Counted from the first letter of the stretch, positions 9,365 to 19,553 are shown. The stretch: DNA of 64,000 bases from Limnovirga soli (GCF_013106755.1 NZ_WHPF01000018.1:27733-91732), one strand, 5' to 3'. Notes: generated by a model not told the origin, from the letters alone. Numbers and translations are program-made.

Positions 9365-10396
9365 CTAATCTTCCCATACGGTTAAGCCTTCACTGCAATT
9401 GGCACAAATATCAATATTCTTGCGGCTCGTCATTAATTCGCGTCGAAACTGTTTATAGTTATCGTTATGCCAGGTTTCTTTAAAAGATTGTGTTTTTAAA
9501 TTGCCCAGTTGGTGCATGGCATCCTTATCAAAACAGCAGGGTACTACTAGTCCATCCCAGGTAATAACATTGGCATGCCATAATTTCCAGCAATGGTTAC
9601 TCAACCCGCTTTTAATATTCATTTTGCCGGTGCTATCTTTTTTATAACGGCTGTATTTATCAATGCTTGGAATGAGGTTATTGGGGTCGTTTTCATAATC
9701 GTAAACCTGTGCTGTTTTAAACCTAACCTGGTCTACACCAATTTCTTTTGCCAGTTGCTTAATAGCATCAATCTGGTGTTCGTTGGGTTTTACCACCAAA
9801 AACTGAAAAAAGACAAAAGGGGTTTTACTATTCAGTTGCTTTTTCCACTTAACAATATTGCGGGCACCTTCCAGTACCTTTTCCAGTTTGCCGCCTACAC
9901 GGTACTGCTGGTAAACATCCTGTGTGGTGCCATCTATTGAAATAATTAAACGGTCTAAACCACTTTCTACGGTTTGTTTGGCTTTTTCATCAGTTAAATA
10001 ATGCGCATTGGTAGAGGTAGCAGTATAAATGCCTTTTTTGCTGGCATATTGTACCATTTCTAAAAAATCGGGGTTTAAAAAAGGTTCCCCCTGAAAATAG
10101 AAAATAAGATAAAGCAACTCCCGGTGTATATCGTTGATGGTTTCTTTAAAAAAATTCTTCTGCAGCATACCAGTTGGCCTGGTAAATTCCCGTAAACCAC
10201 TTGGGCACTCAGGGCAGCGCAGGTTGCAGGAGGTAGTAGGTTCAAAAGAAATAGAAATAGGATACCCCCATTGCTTAGGTGTGCGCAACAGTTTACTAAG
10301 CTGGTAACTGCTGTATACTTTAGCCGCATTCCATAACCGCCTTATGGTAAACTTGCTAAAAAGATTGATGGTATCATTTAAATTAAAGTAAGGCAT
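9365..10396 (-). CDS. radical SAM/SPASM domain protein
   Basis: The protein has 343 residues. TSCNLRCPECP near residue 58 is the CxxxCxxC radical SAM cluster motif. The C-terminal region has a cysteine pattern (HCWKLW, VVPCCFDKD, ICANCSEG) like the SPASM/twitch auxiliary cluster domain found in peptide- and cofactor-modifying enzymes. No precursor peptide or partner gene is visible beside it: the Fur gene is convergent and an M1 peptidase is divergent. The start at 10396 is the only good ATG near the conserved core. Family secure, substrate unknown. Confidence 0.86.
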   Translation of the reverse strand: MPYFNLNDTINLFSKFTIRRLWNAAKVYSSYQLSKLLRTPKQWGYPISISFEPTTSCNLRCPECPSGLREFTRPTGMLQKNFFKETINDIHRELLYLIFYFQGEPFLNPDFLEMVQYASKKGIYTATSTNAHYLTDEKAKQTVESGLDRLIISIDGTTQDVYQQYRVGGKLEKVLEGARNIVKWKKQLNSKTPFVFFQFLVVKPNEHQIDAIKQLAKEIGVDQVRFKTAQVYDYENDPNNLIPSIDKYSRYKKDSTGKMNIKSGLSNHCWKLWHANVITWDGLVVPCCFDKDAMHQLGNLKTQSFKETWHNDNYKQFRRELMTSRKNIDICANCSEGLTVWED

Positions 10397-10756
10397 ATAT
10401 GTGTAAAATTAAATGCATACCGCTAATCAATCCAAAGTATCTTTTTTATATACGTTTGCTATCTTGCGTTTATAGCACCAGCTGGCCTGGCAAAAAAAGT
10501 GAAATATATAGTGTTGCAAATTGCTTTTTTGTAAACCTTAAATTAGCGGAACACTGCACTGCATTGGCTTATAGCCGAAATGGGTTGTATAAAAAAAGTA
10601 AGCGCTTGTATTTTGTTGAGTAGCAAGACAGGCGTACAAGTGTGCGACGCAAGTAAAGCTCCTTTAAATAACCTGGTGTTTGGCCAATAAAAATTGATTT
10701 TATTAAAACTTGTTGCTTAAATAATGATTAATCTATTACATATAAAAGCTAGAGGC
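10397..10756. other. intergenic region between divergent genes, with one repeat copy
   Basis: About 360 bp separate the radical SAM gene and the M1 aminopeptidase. A 74-codon open frame (10399-10623) has no conserved features and is probably spurious. The only structured element is the composite repeat at 10634-10659. Confidence 0.6.
10634..10659 (+). repeat. composite intergenic repeat, core copy
   Basis: GTACAAGTGTGCGACGCAAG followed by taaagc is the consensus core in + orientation. A TGGCCAATAAAAA tail follows about 20 bp later. Confidence 0.87.
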
Positions 10757-12706
10757 ATGAAAAAATTACTATCCGGATTTTTATTAACGGTACTAACCGG
10801 GCAAATTTTGGCACAAGAGCAGGTTTGCAAAGAAGTTAACACCATTGCCGCCATGGAAAAACTGGCCAAAGAGAAAAGGTTTAAACCTGTTTCACTAACT
10901 CTGGCATCGAATAATTATAACGTTTACTATTATAAGTGCGAGTGGACGATTGACCCGGCGGTTTATTATATCAGCGGCAAGGTTTCGCCTTCTTTTACCA
11001 TTACAAATGCTACTAACAACCTAGTTTTTGATTTGTCTGACGCATTAAGGGTAGACAGTGTATATATGCGCAAAAAGAAATTAAATTTTGTGCGTAGCGG
11101 CAATGCAACCGTAACCGTTCAATTACCCAAAACCTATGGGGCAGGTAAAAAGGATTCAATTACTTTCTATTATCAGGGAGCCCCTGTGGGTGGCGGCTTT
11201 GGTTCTTTTATACAATCAACACACAATTCCAAACCTGTGTTATGGACATTAAGTGAGCCCTATGGTGCCAGCGATTGGTGGCCATGCCGCAATGGGTTGG
11301 ATGATAAAGCCGATAGCATTGACATTTATATCACACACCCCGGCAAATACAAGGCTTCGAGCAATGGTATGTTGCAAAGTGTAGCTAAACAGGGTAAAAA
11401 TGCAACATCCTATTTTAAACACAGGTACCCAATTGCCTCTTATCTGGTAGCTTTAGCTGTTACCAATTATACTACGGCTACAGATTTTGTACAATTGGGC
11501 AATACCCAAATGCCTGTTATTTCAAATATTTATCCTGAGGATTCTGCTTCCTTTCATGCTGCTATAACACCCGTATTAAATGGTTTACAACTGTTTAGCA
11601 ACACCTTTACTTTATATCCTTTTGCTAAAGAAAAATATGGCCAAACTCAATTTGGTTGGGGTGGAGGTATGGAGCATCAAACCAACTCTTATGTAATTGG
11701 TTATGGCGAAAATTTACAAACACATGAGCTGGCCCACCAGTGGTTTGGCGATAAAATAACCTGCGGCAGTTGGGAAGATATTTGGTTAAACGAAGGTTTT
11801 GCTACTTTTTGTGCCGACTTTTTGTACACCGAAAACTATAATCCGGCACAAAACAAAATAAATATAAAGGCAAACCTTGATTATATTGTATCTCAACCCG
11901 GCGGATCGGTTAAGGTAGATGATACCACCAACATCAACAGAATTTTTGATGGCCGCCTTTCCTATGATAAGGGCGCATTTTTATTGCGTATGCTGCGTTT
12001 TACCATGGGAGACAGTTTGTTTTTTACCGCCTTGCGTAATTATTTAGAAGATCCCCAGCTAAAATACAATTTTGCCCGTACAGCCAATTTACAGCATCAT
12101 TTAGAAGCCGTAAGCGGGTTAAACCTTACGTACTTTTTTAACCAATGGTATCAGGGGCAGGGCTATCCCTCCTTTACGGTAAAATGGAGCCAGAACGGAT
12201 TAAACCAGGCCAATATTAATATCAGTCAGGTTACTTCGCATCCCTCGGTATCTTTTTTTCAGGTGCCACTGGCCTTAACTTTTAAAAATGCTACCCAGCA
12301 AAAAACCATTATTGTACAACATACTATCAATAACCAAATAGTAATTGACAATATTGGATTTAAAGCAGATACCGTTTTAATAGATCCCGAAAACTATCTT
12401 ATCAGTAAAAACAATAAAGCTATTAAACAAGCTCCTTTGGCAAAAGCCGACAACCTGTTGCAAATTAGTGTTTCGCCAAATCCGTTTACCAACAGGTTAA
12501 GTGTAATGGTAAATGATAGTGATGCTAAAAAACTTCTGTTCCAATTGTTTGATAATGCGGGTCAATTAATGTTTTCCACTACAGCGCAGCAAAATGTACA
12601 GCATACCTATACACTACAAACACCAGCTCATTTATTGCCAGGTAATTATGTATTAAAGGTTATTGCCAACAATAAAACAAATAGTTATAACGTAATAAAA
12701 AAATAA
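10757..12706 (+). CDS. secreted M1-family aminopeptidase with T9SS sorting domain
   Basis: The protein has 649 residues from the ATG at 10757. I prefer this start to the upstream ATG at 10724 because it begins a clean signal peptide (MKKLLSGFLLTVLTGQILAQ). The M1 zinc peptidase core shows GGGMEHQT (substitute for GxMEN) and the zinc site HELAHQW followed 18 residues later by NEG. These enzymes remove N-terminal residues from peptides. The last 80 residues (SPNPFTNRLSV to the C-terminus) form a Por secretion type A sorting domain, so the enzyme should be exported through T9SS. A strong hairpin terminator follows at 12726-12760. Confidence 0.9.
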   Translation: MKKLLSGFLLTVLTGQILAQEQVCKEVNTIAAMEKLAKEKRFKPVSLTLASNNYNVYYYKCEWTIDPAVYYISGKVSPSFTITNATNNLVFDLSDALRVDSVYMRKKKLNFVRSGNATVTVQLPKTYGAGKKDSITFYYQGAPVGGGFGSFIQSTHNSKPVLWTLSEPYGASDWWPCRNGLDDKADSIDIYITHPGKYKASSNGMLQSVAKQGKNATSYFKHRYPIASYLVALAVTNYTTATDFVQLGNTQMPVISNIYPEDSASFHAAITPVLNGLQLFSNTFTLYPFAKEKYGQTQFGWGGGMEHQTNSYVIGYGENLQTHELAHQWFGDKITCGSWEDIWLNEGFATFCADFLYTENYNPAQNKINIKANLDYIVSQPGGSVKVDDTTNINRIFDGRLSYDKGAFLLRMLRFTMGDSLFFTALRNYLEDPQLKYNFARTANLQHHLEAVSGLNLTYFFNQWYQGQGYPSFTVKWSQNGLNQANINISQVTSHPSVSFFQVPLALTFKNATQQKTIIVQHTINNQIVIDNIGFKADTVLIDPENYLISKNNKAIKQAPLAKADNLLQISVSPNPFTNRLSVMVNDSDAKKLLFQLFDNAGQLMFSTTAQQNVQHTYTLQTPAHLLPGNYVLKVIANNKTNSYNVIKK

Positions 12707-12725
12707 AATAGTAACCTGCATTGGT

Positions 12726-12760
12726 AAAAAATGATTGCCTGCAACAGGCAATCATTTTTT
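12726..12760. terminator. strong rho-independent terminator after the M1 gene
   Basis: Two perfect 16-base arms (A6TGATTGCCTG and its complement ending in T6) flank a 3-base loop. It overlaps the upstream part of the open frame of the next gene, which shows that the ATG near 12735 is not a real start. Confidence 0.9.
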
Positions 12761-12782
12761 ATTATATAATTGCTGCAATAGA

Positions 12783-13559
12783 ATGGTACGTAAGAAAAAA
12801 AGAAAATTTAAATGGTGGGTAATGCCAATGCTGCTATTGCTTTTACTTGCAGCCTGTTTGCTGGTAATGTACTGGTGGCAGGTGCAACAACAAAATAAAG
12901 CCAGGTTTACACAATACGATGGGTACAATATTCCATTGCCGGTTGGATATCCCATTCATGGCATAGATGTAAGTTATTACCAGCAATACATTTACTGGCC
13001 ATCGGTAAAGCAAATGAAAGACGAGGACATTTCCCTTGCTTTTGTTTTTATAAAAGCTACAGAAGGCACCAGCAATACCGATAAGCAATTTAACCGCAAC
13101 TGGCAACAGGCAAAAGACCAACATATTACCCGTGGGGCATATCATTTTTTTATAGCCACTAAAGATGGTAAACAGCAGGCAAAACAGTTTATTCAACATG
13201 TAAAACTAAGCCATGGCGATTTGCCGCCCGTAATTGATGTAGAGCAACTCTATGGTGTTTCGGCAACGCTAATGCGCCAACGTTTAAAAACCTGCCTGGC
13301 CGAAGTAGAAAAAGCCTATCATGTAAAACCCATTATTTATTCAGGGGCAGATTTTTATAACAACTACCTGGGCAAAGCATTTAACCAATATCCCTTATGG
13401 GTAGCGCACTATTTCGAATATAACCAACCACGCGTAAACCGGGTATGGCAGTTTTGGCAACATAGCAGCAATGGAAAAGTAAGTGGCATACCTGCACCGG
13501 TAGATTTTAACGTGTTTAATGGCGATAGTATTGCTTTTAAAAAATTGCTAGTGCCCTAA
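12783..13559 (+). CDS. GH25-family muramidase (lysozyme)
   Basis: The protein has 258 residues from the ATG at 12783. It begins with a basic stretch and one membrane helix (WWVMPMLLLLLLAACLLVMYWW), so it is anchored and faces the periplasm. The GH25 core follows: HGIDVSYYQQ at the first strand, FVFIKATEGTSNTD, RGAYHFF, and VIDVE carrying the catalytic acidic pair. GH25 enzymes cut the N-acetylmuramyl linkage of peptidoglycan. The open frame extends 16 codons upstream, but that part lies inside the terminator hairpin. It may serve cell-wall turnover; no operon partners are seen. Confidence 0.9.
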   Translation: MVRKKKRKFKWWVMPMLLLLLLAACLLVMYWWQVQQQNKARFTQYDGYNIPLPVGYPIHGIDVSYYQQYIYWPSVKQMKDEDISLAFVFIKATEGTSNTDKQFNRNWQQAKDQHITRGAYHFFIATKDGKQQAKQFIQHVKLSHGDLPPVIDVEQLYGVSATLMRQRLKTCLAEVEKAYHVKPIIYSGADFYNNYLGKAFNQYPLWVAHYFEYNQPRVNRVWQFWQHSSNGKVSGIPAPVDFNVFNGDSIAFKKLLVP

Positions 13560-13861
13560 CATACAATAATGCAAGTAAAGTATAATACCAGCTACAGGCT
13601 ATTATGGCATCGCCGCTTGCGTCGCAAGCACTTCAGGGTTCCACATATATGGCAACAGAATTATATGTGAACAATTGCAACGAAAGATGAAAGAATACAA
13701 AAATCCAAACATGTTGTCGCATTTTTTTACCTATTCGTATCAACTTATCCAATATTGATGTAAAAGAATTGCAATAATTATAATAATGCTATAATTTTCA
13801 AAGCTTAAGATAAAGGTTGCCTAAATTTGTTTTTTCTAACATTCTATTTAAAAGTCAATAC
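13560..13861. other. intergenic region before the RND operon
   Basis: About 300 bp without a gene. It holds a degenerate repeat core at 13608-13630 (GGCATCGCCGCTTGCGTCGC, continuing to a perfect GCTTGCG/CGCAAGC palindrome) and the -7-like TAAATTTG at 13822-13829, about 32 bp before the operon's ATG. No clear -33 element is visible. Confidence 0.55.
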
Positions 13862-14932
13862 ATGTTTTTATATAAAAGAAGGAATATATCCTGTATGCTG
13901 GTGCTTGCATCTGTGCTGGTAATAAGTTCCTGTAGCAATAAAAAAGCAGAGCAGCAAACACCCCCTGCACAGCCGGCACCAATGGTAGATGTAATTATTG
14001 CACAAAATACCAGCATTTCCAATAGTATAGAGGTAAATGGTACCGTGGTAGCCAATGAATTTGTAGAGCTGCATCCCGAAACCAATGGCAGGGTAGTATA
14101 CCTGCAGGTGCCAGAAGGCAATTATATAAACGAAGGCACGGTAATAGCCCGTATTTATGATGCCGATTTACAGGCGCAGCTAAGCAAAGCCACCGCACAG
14201 CTGGCCCTAGCCAAAACAACCGAACAAAGACTAAAAAAGCTATTGGATGTAAATGGCGTAAACCAGGCCGATTATGATGCCGCGGTAAATGAAATAACCA
14301 GTCAGCAATCTGAGGTAAACAGGTTAAATGCTTTAATAACAAAAACGGTGGTAAAAGCACCTTTTAGTGGTATTGTGGGTTTGCGTAAAATTAGTATTGG
14401 GGCCTATGTTACCTCAGCGGATATTATTACCACCATTCAGCAGGTAAATAAACTAAAAATAGATTTTACGGTGCCATCCTCCTACGGCAGCCTTATAAAA
14501 AAAGGCGGCCAGATAGATGTTGGTTTTGATGGCGATAAAGTACACCATAAAGCAATTATAGTAGCTACAGAGCCACAGATTGATGCGGCTACCCGTAACG
14601 TAATGGTAAGGGCAATGTTGCAAAGCGGCAACCCCAGTCCCGGCACTTTTGCAAAAGTGTATATTAATGCTTCAGCAAAAAATGTAAGTAGTATTATGGT
14701 ACCGGCCAATGCCATTATACCCGATGCACGTAACAAAAAGTTGGTGGTTGTAAAAAATGGCAATGCGGCATTTGTAAATGTTGAAACCGGGGTTCGCCAG
14801 GCAGGTGTGGTAGAAATAACCAGTGGTATAAGTGCCGGAGATTCGGTAGTGGTATCTGGTGTATTGTTTGCAAGGCCTGATAAGCCGGTGAAAGTGAAAG
14901 CAGTAAAGCAATTAAAAGATATTGCCAATTAG
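13862..14932 (+). CDS. RND efflux periplasmic adaptor (membrane fusion protein)
   Basis: The protein has 356 residues from the ATG at 13862. The N-terminus is a lipoprotein signal (LVLASVLVISSCSNKK) with the lipobox cysteine. Barrel-sandwich (GRVVYLQVPEGNYINEG), coiled-coil hairpin (AQLSKATAQLALAKTTEQRLKKL) and beta-barrel regions follow, as in AcrA/MexA adaptors. It links the inner membrane pump to the outer membrane channel. The frame is open to a TTG at 13817, but that codon overlaps the probable promoter. It is the first gene of the adaptor-pump-channel set, separated from the pump by 138 bp holding a composite repeat. Substrate is unknown. Confidence 0.93.
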   Translation: MFLYKRRNISCMLVLASVLVISSCSNKKAEQQTPPAQPAPMVDVIIAQNTSISNSIEVNGTVVANEFVELHPETNGRVVYLQVPEGNYINEGTVIARIYDADLQAQLSKATAQLALAKTTEQRLKKLLDVNGVNQADYDAAVNEITSQQSEVNRLNALITKTVVKAPFSGIVGLRKISIGAYVTSADIITTIQQVNKLKIDFTVPSSYGSLIKKGGQIDVGFDGDKVHHKAIIVATEPQIDAATRNVMVRAMLQSGNPSPGTFAKVYINASAKNVSSIMVPANAIIPDARNKKLVVVKNGNAAFVNVETGVRQAGVVEITSGISAGDSVVVSGVLFARPDKPVKVKAVKQLKDIAN

Positions 14933-14965
14933 CCTTTATTAGTATAGCTGAATAGTATTGTTGCC

Positions 14966-14991
14966 GTACAAGAGTGCGACGCAAGTAAAGC
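14966..14991 (+). repeat. composite intergenic repeat inside the RND operon
   Basis: GTACAAGAGTGCGACGCAAG plus taaagc, with GGGCCGGGC about 18 bp later. It lies between the adaptor and pump genes. Confidence 0.88.
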
Positions 14992-15070
14992 AGCCAAAGG
15001 AGTAAGGGCCGGGCCCAAAAATAATTTTATCATAGCAGTATAATGGCAAATTAGCCATATTAATTGTACA

Positions 15071-18000
15071 ATGAATATTTCAGAATTATCGCTCAAGCGA
15101 CCGGTTTTGGCAACAGTAATGAACCTGTTGATCATGCTGTTTGGTGTGGTGGGTTATACTTTTTTGGCTGTAAGGGATTACCCTGCAATAGACCCGCCAA
15201 TTATAACCGTACGTACCAGTTATGTGGGTGCCAATGCCGATGTAATTGAAAGCCAGATTACTGAGCCTTTGGAAAAGCAGATTAATGGTATACCGGGTGT
15301 AAAAAGCATAACATCATCAAGCCAGGTGGGCGCCAGTAATATTACTGTTGAATTTAATTTGGATGTAAACCTGGAAACTGCCGCCAATGATGTACGCGAT
15401 AAAGTAGGACAGGCACAGGGCAATTTACCACAGGATATTGATGCACCACCCGTTGTAAGTAAGGCAGATGCCAGCAGCGACTTTATTTTAATGCTGGCGG
15501 TACAAAGCCCTACCAAAAGCCTGTTAGAATTGAGTGATTATGCAGAAAATGTATTACAACAAAGGTTTCAAACCATTAACGAAGTAAGTGGTGTAAATAT
15601 ATTGGGGCAGAAAAGATATGCCATGCGTCTTTGGCTAATACCCGATAAAATGAACGCCTTTAATGTTTCTTTTACCGATATAAGTGAGGCATTAAATAAA
15701 GAAAATGTAGAAATACCTGCCGGCAAAATTTATGGTAATAATACAGAGCTTACCATAAAAACCCTGGGCCGGCTAACAACAGAACAGCAGTTCAGGGATT
15801 TGATTATTAAGGAAGGTGCCACCGGTATTGTTCGCTTAAGCGATGTGGCCAATGTAGAGCTTGGCCCCGAAAACTACGAACAGGCATGGAAGTATAATGG
15901 GGTTAGTGCCGTAGGTTTGGCAATAAGTCCGCAACCCGGCGCCAATTACATAAAAATTGCGGATGAATTTTATAAACGGCTGGATGAAATTAAAAAGACC
16001 AATAAATCTGACATTGAATTAAATGTTACAATCGATAATACCAGGCTGGTAAGGCAATCTATAACAGAGGTGGAAGAAACTCTATTAATTTCCTTTAGTT
16101 TGGTAGTGTTGGTAATCCTGTTTTTCTTTAGAAACCTGCTGATTGCCCTAAGGCCGTTGATAGATATCCCTATTTCATTAATTGCTACTTTCTTTATTAT
16201 GTATGTTGCCGGTTTCTCGGTAAACATATTAACCTTATTGGGAATTGTGTTGGCTACAGGATTGGTGGTAGATGATGGTATTGTGGTAACTGAGAATATT
16301 TTTAGAAAAATGGAAGCAGGTTTGCCCATACGCAAAGCTGCATTGGAGGGAAGTAAGGAAATATTCTTTGCCGTAATATCTACTTCTATAACGCTGGCAG
16401 TTGTGTTTTTGCCGGTAATATTTTTACAGGGGTTTGTGGGTAGCCTGTTTAGGGAATTTGGTATTGTGGTAGCTGGTGCAGTATTAATTTCTGCATTCGT
16501 ATCCTTAACCATAACCCCGGTACTTAATGTGTATTTAAATAGGAAAAATGCCAGTCATGGCTGGTTATATGTAAAAACAGAACCCTTTTTCGCCGGTATG
16601 GAAAACGGGTATAAAAAGCTGCTGAAGGGTTTTATGAAATTGCGCTGGATGGCATGGGTAATTGTATTGGCTTGCGTTGGCATCATCTGGTATACCTACA
16701 CCAACCTGCAAAGCGAAATTGCCCCTATGGAAGACCGCAACAGCGTTCGTTTTTCTTTAACAGCACCCGAAGGTACCAGCTATGATAAGATGATACAATC
16801 ATCCGATAAGCTGGTAGATTTTTTATACGATTCTGTGCCCGAAAGATCTTTTGCCTTTGCTGCTACACCTGGTTTTAGTGGTACCGGCGTTAACTCAGGT
16901 TTTGGCAGGGTGGGCCTTATACCCGCTGACCAACGAACCAGAACCCAGAACGAAATTGCGATGGACCTAACCAAGAAAATGGCGCGGTTTAACGATGTTA
17001 GGGTATTTGCCATACAGGAACAAACCATTTCTGTTGGTCTTGGTTCACGTGGTGCATTGCCCGTACAATTCATTTTACAAAACCTGGATTTTGATAAATT
17101 AAAAGAGATAGTGCCCAAATTTGTAGAAGAAGCCCGCAAAGAGCCCACTTTCCAAAGTGTTGATGTTAACCTTAAATTTAATAAACCGGAGCTGCAGCTC
17201 ACCATCGATCGTATTAAAGCCAAAGACCTTGGCCTGTCTACTACTGATGTGGCCTCTGCCATACAATCTGCTTTTAGCGGCCGCAGGCTGGCTTATTTTA
17301 TCATGAATGGTAAACAATACCAGGTAATTGGGCAAGTTGCACGCGACGACCGTTCTACACCCGCCGATATTGACCGCCTATATGTGCGCAATAGCCGCGG
17401 AGAAAATATTCCCTTATCCGCAGTAACCAAACTGGAGGAAAATAGTAATCCGCCTACATTATTCCACTATAATCGTTTTAAAGCGGCTACTGTTTCCGCT
17501 TCACTAGCCGAGGGCAAAACCATTGGCGATGGCGTAAAAGCCATGCAGGCGATTGGCGATAAATTGCTCGATGAAAGCTTTCAAACCTCATTAAGTGGCC
17601 CATCCAGGGATTATGTAGAAAGTTCTTCCAATACCGCTTTTGCATTTGGACTGGCATTATTGTTAATATACCTGGTACTCGCAGCCCAGTTCGAAAGTTT
17701 TATAGATCCTTTTACTATCATGATTACTGTGCCGCTAGCGCTGGCAGGTGCCTTATTAAGTTTGTATATTTTCGATCAAACACTTAATATTTTCTCTCAA
17801 ATTGGTATGATTATGCTAATTGGGTTGGTTACAAAAAACGGTATCCTTATAGTAGAATTTGCCAACAAAAAAAGGGAATTTGGTTTACCCAAAGCAGAGG
17901 CAGTGTTAGAAGCAGCTACTCAACGTTTAAGGCCAATTTTAATGACGAGCCTTGCCACCTCCTTAGGTGCTTTGCCAATTGCATTAAGCCTTGGTGCATC

Positions 18001-18142
18001 TGCTACCAGCCGTATACCTTTGGGTATTGTAATTGTGGGCGGTATCCTGTTTTCATTGGTGCTAACATTATTTGTAATACCGGCCGTATACACCTATTTC
18101 TCCGGTAAACACAAAGTAAAAGAAACGTCAATAACAGAATAA
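15071..18142 (+). CDS. RND-family efflux pump, inner membrane (HAE1/AcrB type)
   Basis: The protein has 1023 residues, the normal length for AcrB/MexB-like pumps. Twelve membrane helices are expected: one near residues 10-30, a cluster near 335-535 and another near 855-1005, with two large periplasmic loops between. Helix 4 carries the Asp pair of the proton relay in ATGLVVDDGIVVTEN. These pumps export drugs, detergents or lipids using the proton gradient. The neighbouring adaptor and TolC-like genes complete the complex. The gap to the channel gene also contains a composite repeat, so the three genes might not always be transcribed as one. Substrate is not predictable. Confidence 0.95.
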   Translation: MNISELSLKRPVLATVMNLLIMLFGVVGYTFLAVRDYPAIDPPIITVRTSYVGANADVIESQITEPLEKQINGIPGVKSITSSSQVGASNITVEFNLDVNLETAANDVRDKVGQAQGNLPQDIDAPPVVSKADASSDFILMLAVQSPTKSLLELSDYAENVLQQRFQTINEVSGVNILGQKRYAMRLWLIPDKMNAFNVSFTDISEALNKENVEIPAGKIYGNNTELTIKTLGRLTTEQQFRDLIIKEGATGIVRLSDVANVELGPENYEQAWKYNGVSAVGLAISPQPGANYIKIADEFYKRLDEIKKTNKSDIELNVTIDNTRLVRQSITEVEETLLISFSLVVLVILFFFRNLLIALRPLIDIPISLIATFFIMYVAGFSVNILTLLGIVLATGLVVDDGIVVTENIFRKMEAGLPIRKAALEGSKEIFFAVISTSITLAVVFLPVIFLQGFVGSLFREFGIVVAGAVLISAFVSLTITPVLNVYLNRKNASHGWLYVKTEPFFAGMENGYKKLLKGFMKLRWMAWVIVLACVGIIWYTYTNLQSEIAPMEDRNSVRFSLTAPEGTSYDKMIQSSDKLVDFLYDSVPERSFAFAATPGFSGTGVNSGFGRVGLIPADQRTRTQNEIAMDLTKKMARFNDVRVFAIQEQTISVGLGSRGALPVQFILQNLDFDKLKEIVPKFVEEARKEPTFQSVDVNLKFNKPELQLTIDRIKAKDLGLSTTDVASAIQSAFSGRRLAYFIMNGKQYQVIGQVARDDRSTPADIDRLYVRNSRGENIPLSAVTKLEENSNPPTLFHYNRFKAATVSASLAEGKTIGDGVKAMQAIGDKLLDESFQTSLSGPSRDYVESSSNTAFAFGLALLLIYLVLAAQFESFIDPFTIMITVPLALAGALLSLYIFDQTLNIFSQIGMIMLIGLVTKNGILIVEFANKKREFGLPKAEAVLEAATQRLRPILMTSLATSLGALPIALSLGASATSRIPLGIVIVGGILFSLVLTLFVIPAVYTYFSGKHKVKETSITE

Positions 18143-18186
18143 ACGGTTAGTTGTTAACCAGGCAAAAGTATATACATTAAACATCC

Positions 18187-18206
18187 GTTGCGTCGCACTC
18201 TTGTAC
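18187..18206 (-). repeat. composite intergenic repeat inside the RND operon
   Basis: GTTGCGTCGCACTCTTGTAC is followed by CAGCAAAA 18 bp later. The TTG in this core creates a false upstream start for the channel gene. Confidence 0.87.
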
Positions 18207-18260
18207 AACAGAATGCCCTGCAGCAAAACATATTGTTGTAAAAGAAATTATATCCATATA

Positions 18261-19553
18261 ATGAAAAAGGTTTTTATTTTTTTATGTTTTATCGCCTCTT
18301 TAGCGCAGGCGCAACAAGCCCTCAGCTTAAAGGATGCAATCAATATTGCCCTTAAAAACAGTTACGATATTCAGCTGGCCAAAAACAATGTTGAAATCAG
18401 TACCATCAATAACAACTATGGCGTAGCCGGCGGATTGCCACTTATCACCGGTACTGCTTCTGATAACGAGCAATTAACCAGCCTAAATCAAAAGTTATCC
18501 AATGGTACCAATATCAATAAATCTGGGGTAACAGGCAACAGCCTTAATGCAGGCGTAACTGCAGGCATTCTCCTATACAATGGCATGCGTGTAGTAAGTA
18601 CCAAACAAAGGTTAGAACAATTGCAACAGCAGAGCCAGCTTTTATTAAATGCACAAATTCAAAATACCATTGCGCAGGTAATGACGCAGTATTATGAAGT
18701 AGTGCGCCAGCAAGGTTATCTAAAAACCATCGAGGGTTCATTGGCAGCCGCACAACAGCGGTTATCAGTAGTGCAAACCAGGCAGCAGGTAGGCCTGGCC
18801 AATAATGCAGATCTTTTCCAGTCGCAGCTCGATTTAAATGCGCTGGTACAAACACAGCAAAGCCAGCAATTGGTCATCGATCAGTCAAAAGCCGATTTGC
18901 TTACCTCACTGCAATTAAAAGCCGATTCACTTATTAATATTAGTGATACCATACTGGTAGAAACCGGTTTACAGCAATCAACCATTTTAAGCGGTATTGC
19001 CAATAACCCCACCATTGCTGCCGCCGATGAACAAATACGCATTAATTCGCTGATAGAAAAGGAAACTGTAGCACAGCGCTACCCATCCCTGCGGTTTAAC
19101 AGTGGATATAATTATGGCCGTTCCAGCAGCACAGCAGGCTTTAACCTGCTAAATCAAAGCTATGGTCCGTTTGCCAGCATCAACTTATCTGTGCCCATTT
19201 ATAATGGTTCTATTGCCAAAAGGCAGCAGCAAACCGCTGCCATAGCCACACGCAATGCGCAGCTGCAAAAAGAGTTGCTGGTACGCGATAATACCAATAT
19301 TGCCGTTAAAACATTTCAGGCCTACCAAAATGCCATACAGCAACTGCAAACACAACAGCAGAACTATAGCTTATCCAAACAATTGCTCGATCTGGTGTTG
19401 CAAAAATTTCAATTAAAGCAAGCCACTATTATTGATGTAAAACAGGCGCAGCAAAGCTTTGAAGCAGAAGGCTATCGGCTGGTAAATTTAAATTTTGCAG
19501 CAAAATCGGCCGAAATTGAATTGAAGCGTATTACAAATGCACTTAGTTTTTAA
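18261..19553 (+). CDS. TolC-family outer membrane efflux protein
   Basis: The protein has 430 residues from the ATG at 18261, which starts a signal peptide (MKKVFIFLCFIASLAQAQQ). The rest is the TolC pattern of two long helical repeats: LSLKDAINIALKNSYDIQLA near the start and a related stretch in the second half, with many Gln-rich coiled-coil heptads. It forms the outer membrane channel of the RND complex encoded just upstream. The open frame extends 20 codons further up, but only into the composite repeat. Identity is secure from family pattern and context. Confidence 0.93.
   Translation: MKKVFIFLCFIASLAQAQQALSLKDAINIALKNSYDIQLAKNNVEISTINNNYGVAGGLPLITGTASDNEQLTSLNQKLSNGTNINKSGVTGNSLNAGVTAGILLYNGMRVVSTKQRLEQLQQQSQLLLNAQIQNTIAQVMTQYYEVVRQQGYLKTIEGSLAAAQQRLSVVQTRQQVGLANNADLFQSQLDLNALVQTQQSQQLVIDQSKADLLTSLQLKADSLINISDTILVETGLQQSTILSGIANNPTIAAADEQIRINSLIEKETVAQRYPSLRFNSGYNYGRSSSTAGFNLLNQSYGPFASINLSVPIYNGSIAKRQQQTAAIATRNAQLQKELLVRDNTNIAVKTFQAYQNAIQQLQTQQQNYSLSKQLLDLVLQKFQLKQATIIDVKQAQQSFEAEGYRLVNLNFAAKSAEIELKRITNALSF

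Noticed and set aside
10399..10623. 74-codon ORF
   Set aside because: Low-complexity composition, no homologous pattern, and it fills a divergent promoter region.
18201..18260. N-terminal extension of the TolC-like protein
   Set aside because: Its TTG start is inside the composite repeat, and the clean signal peptide starts at 18261.
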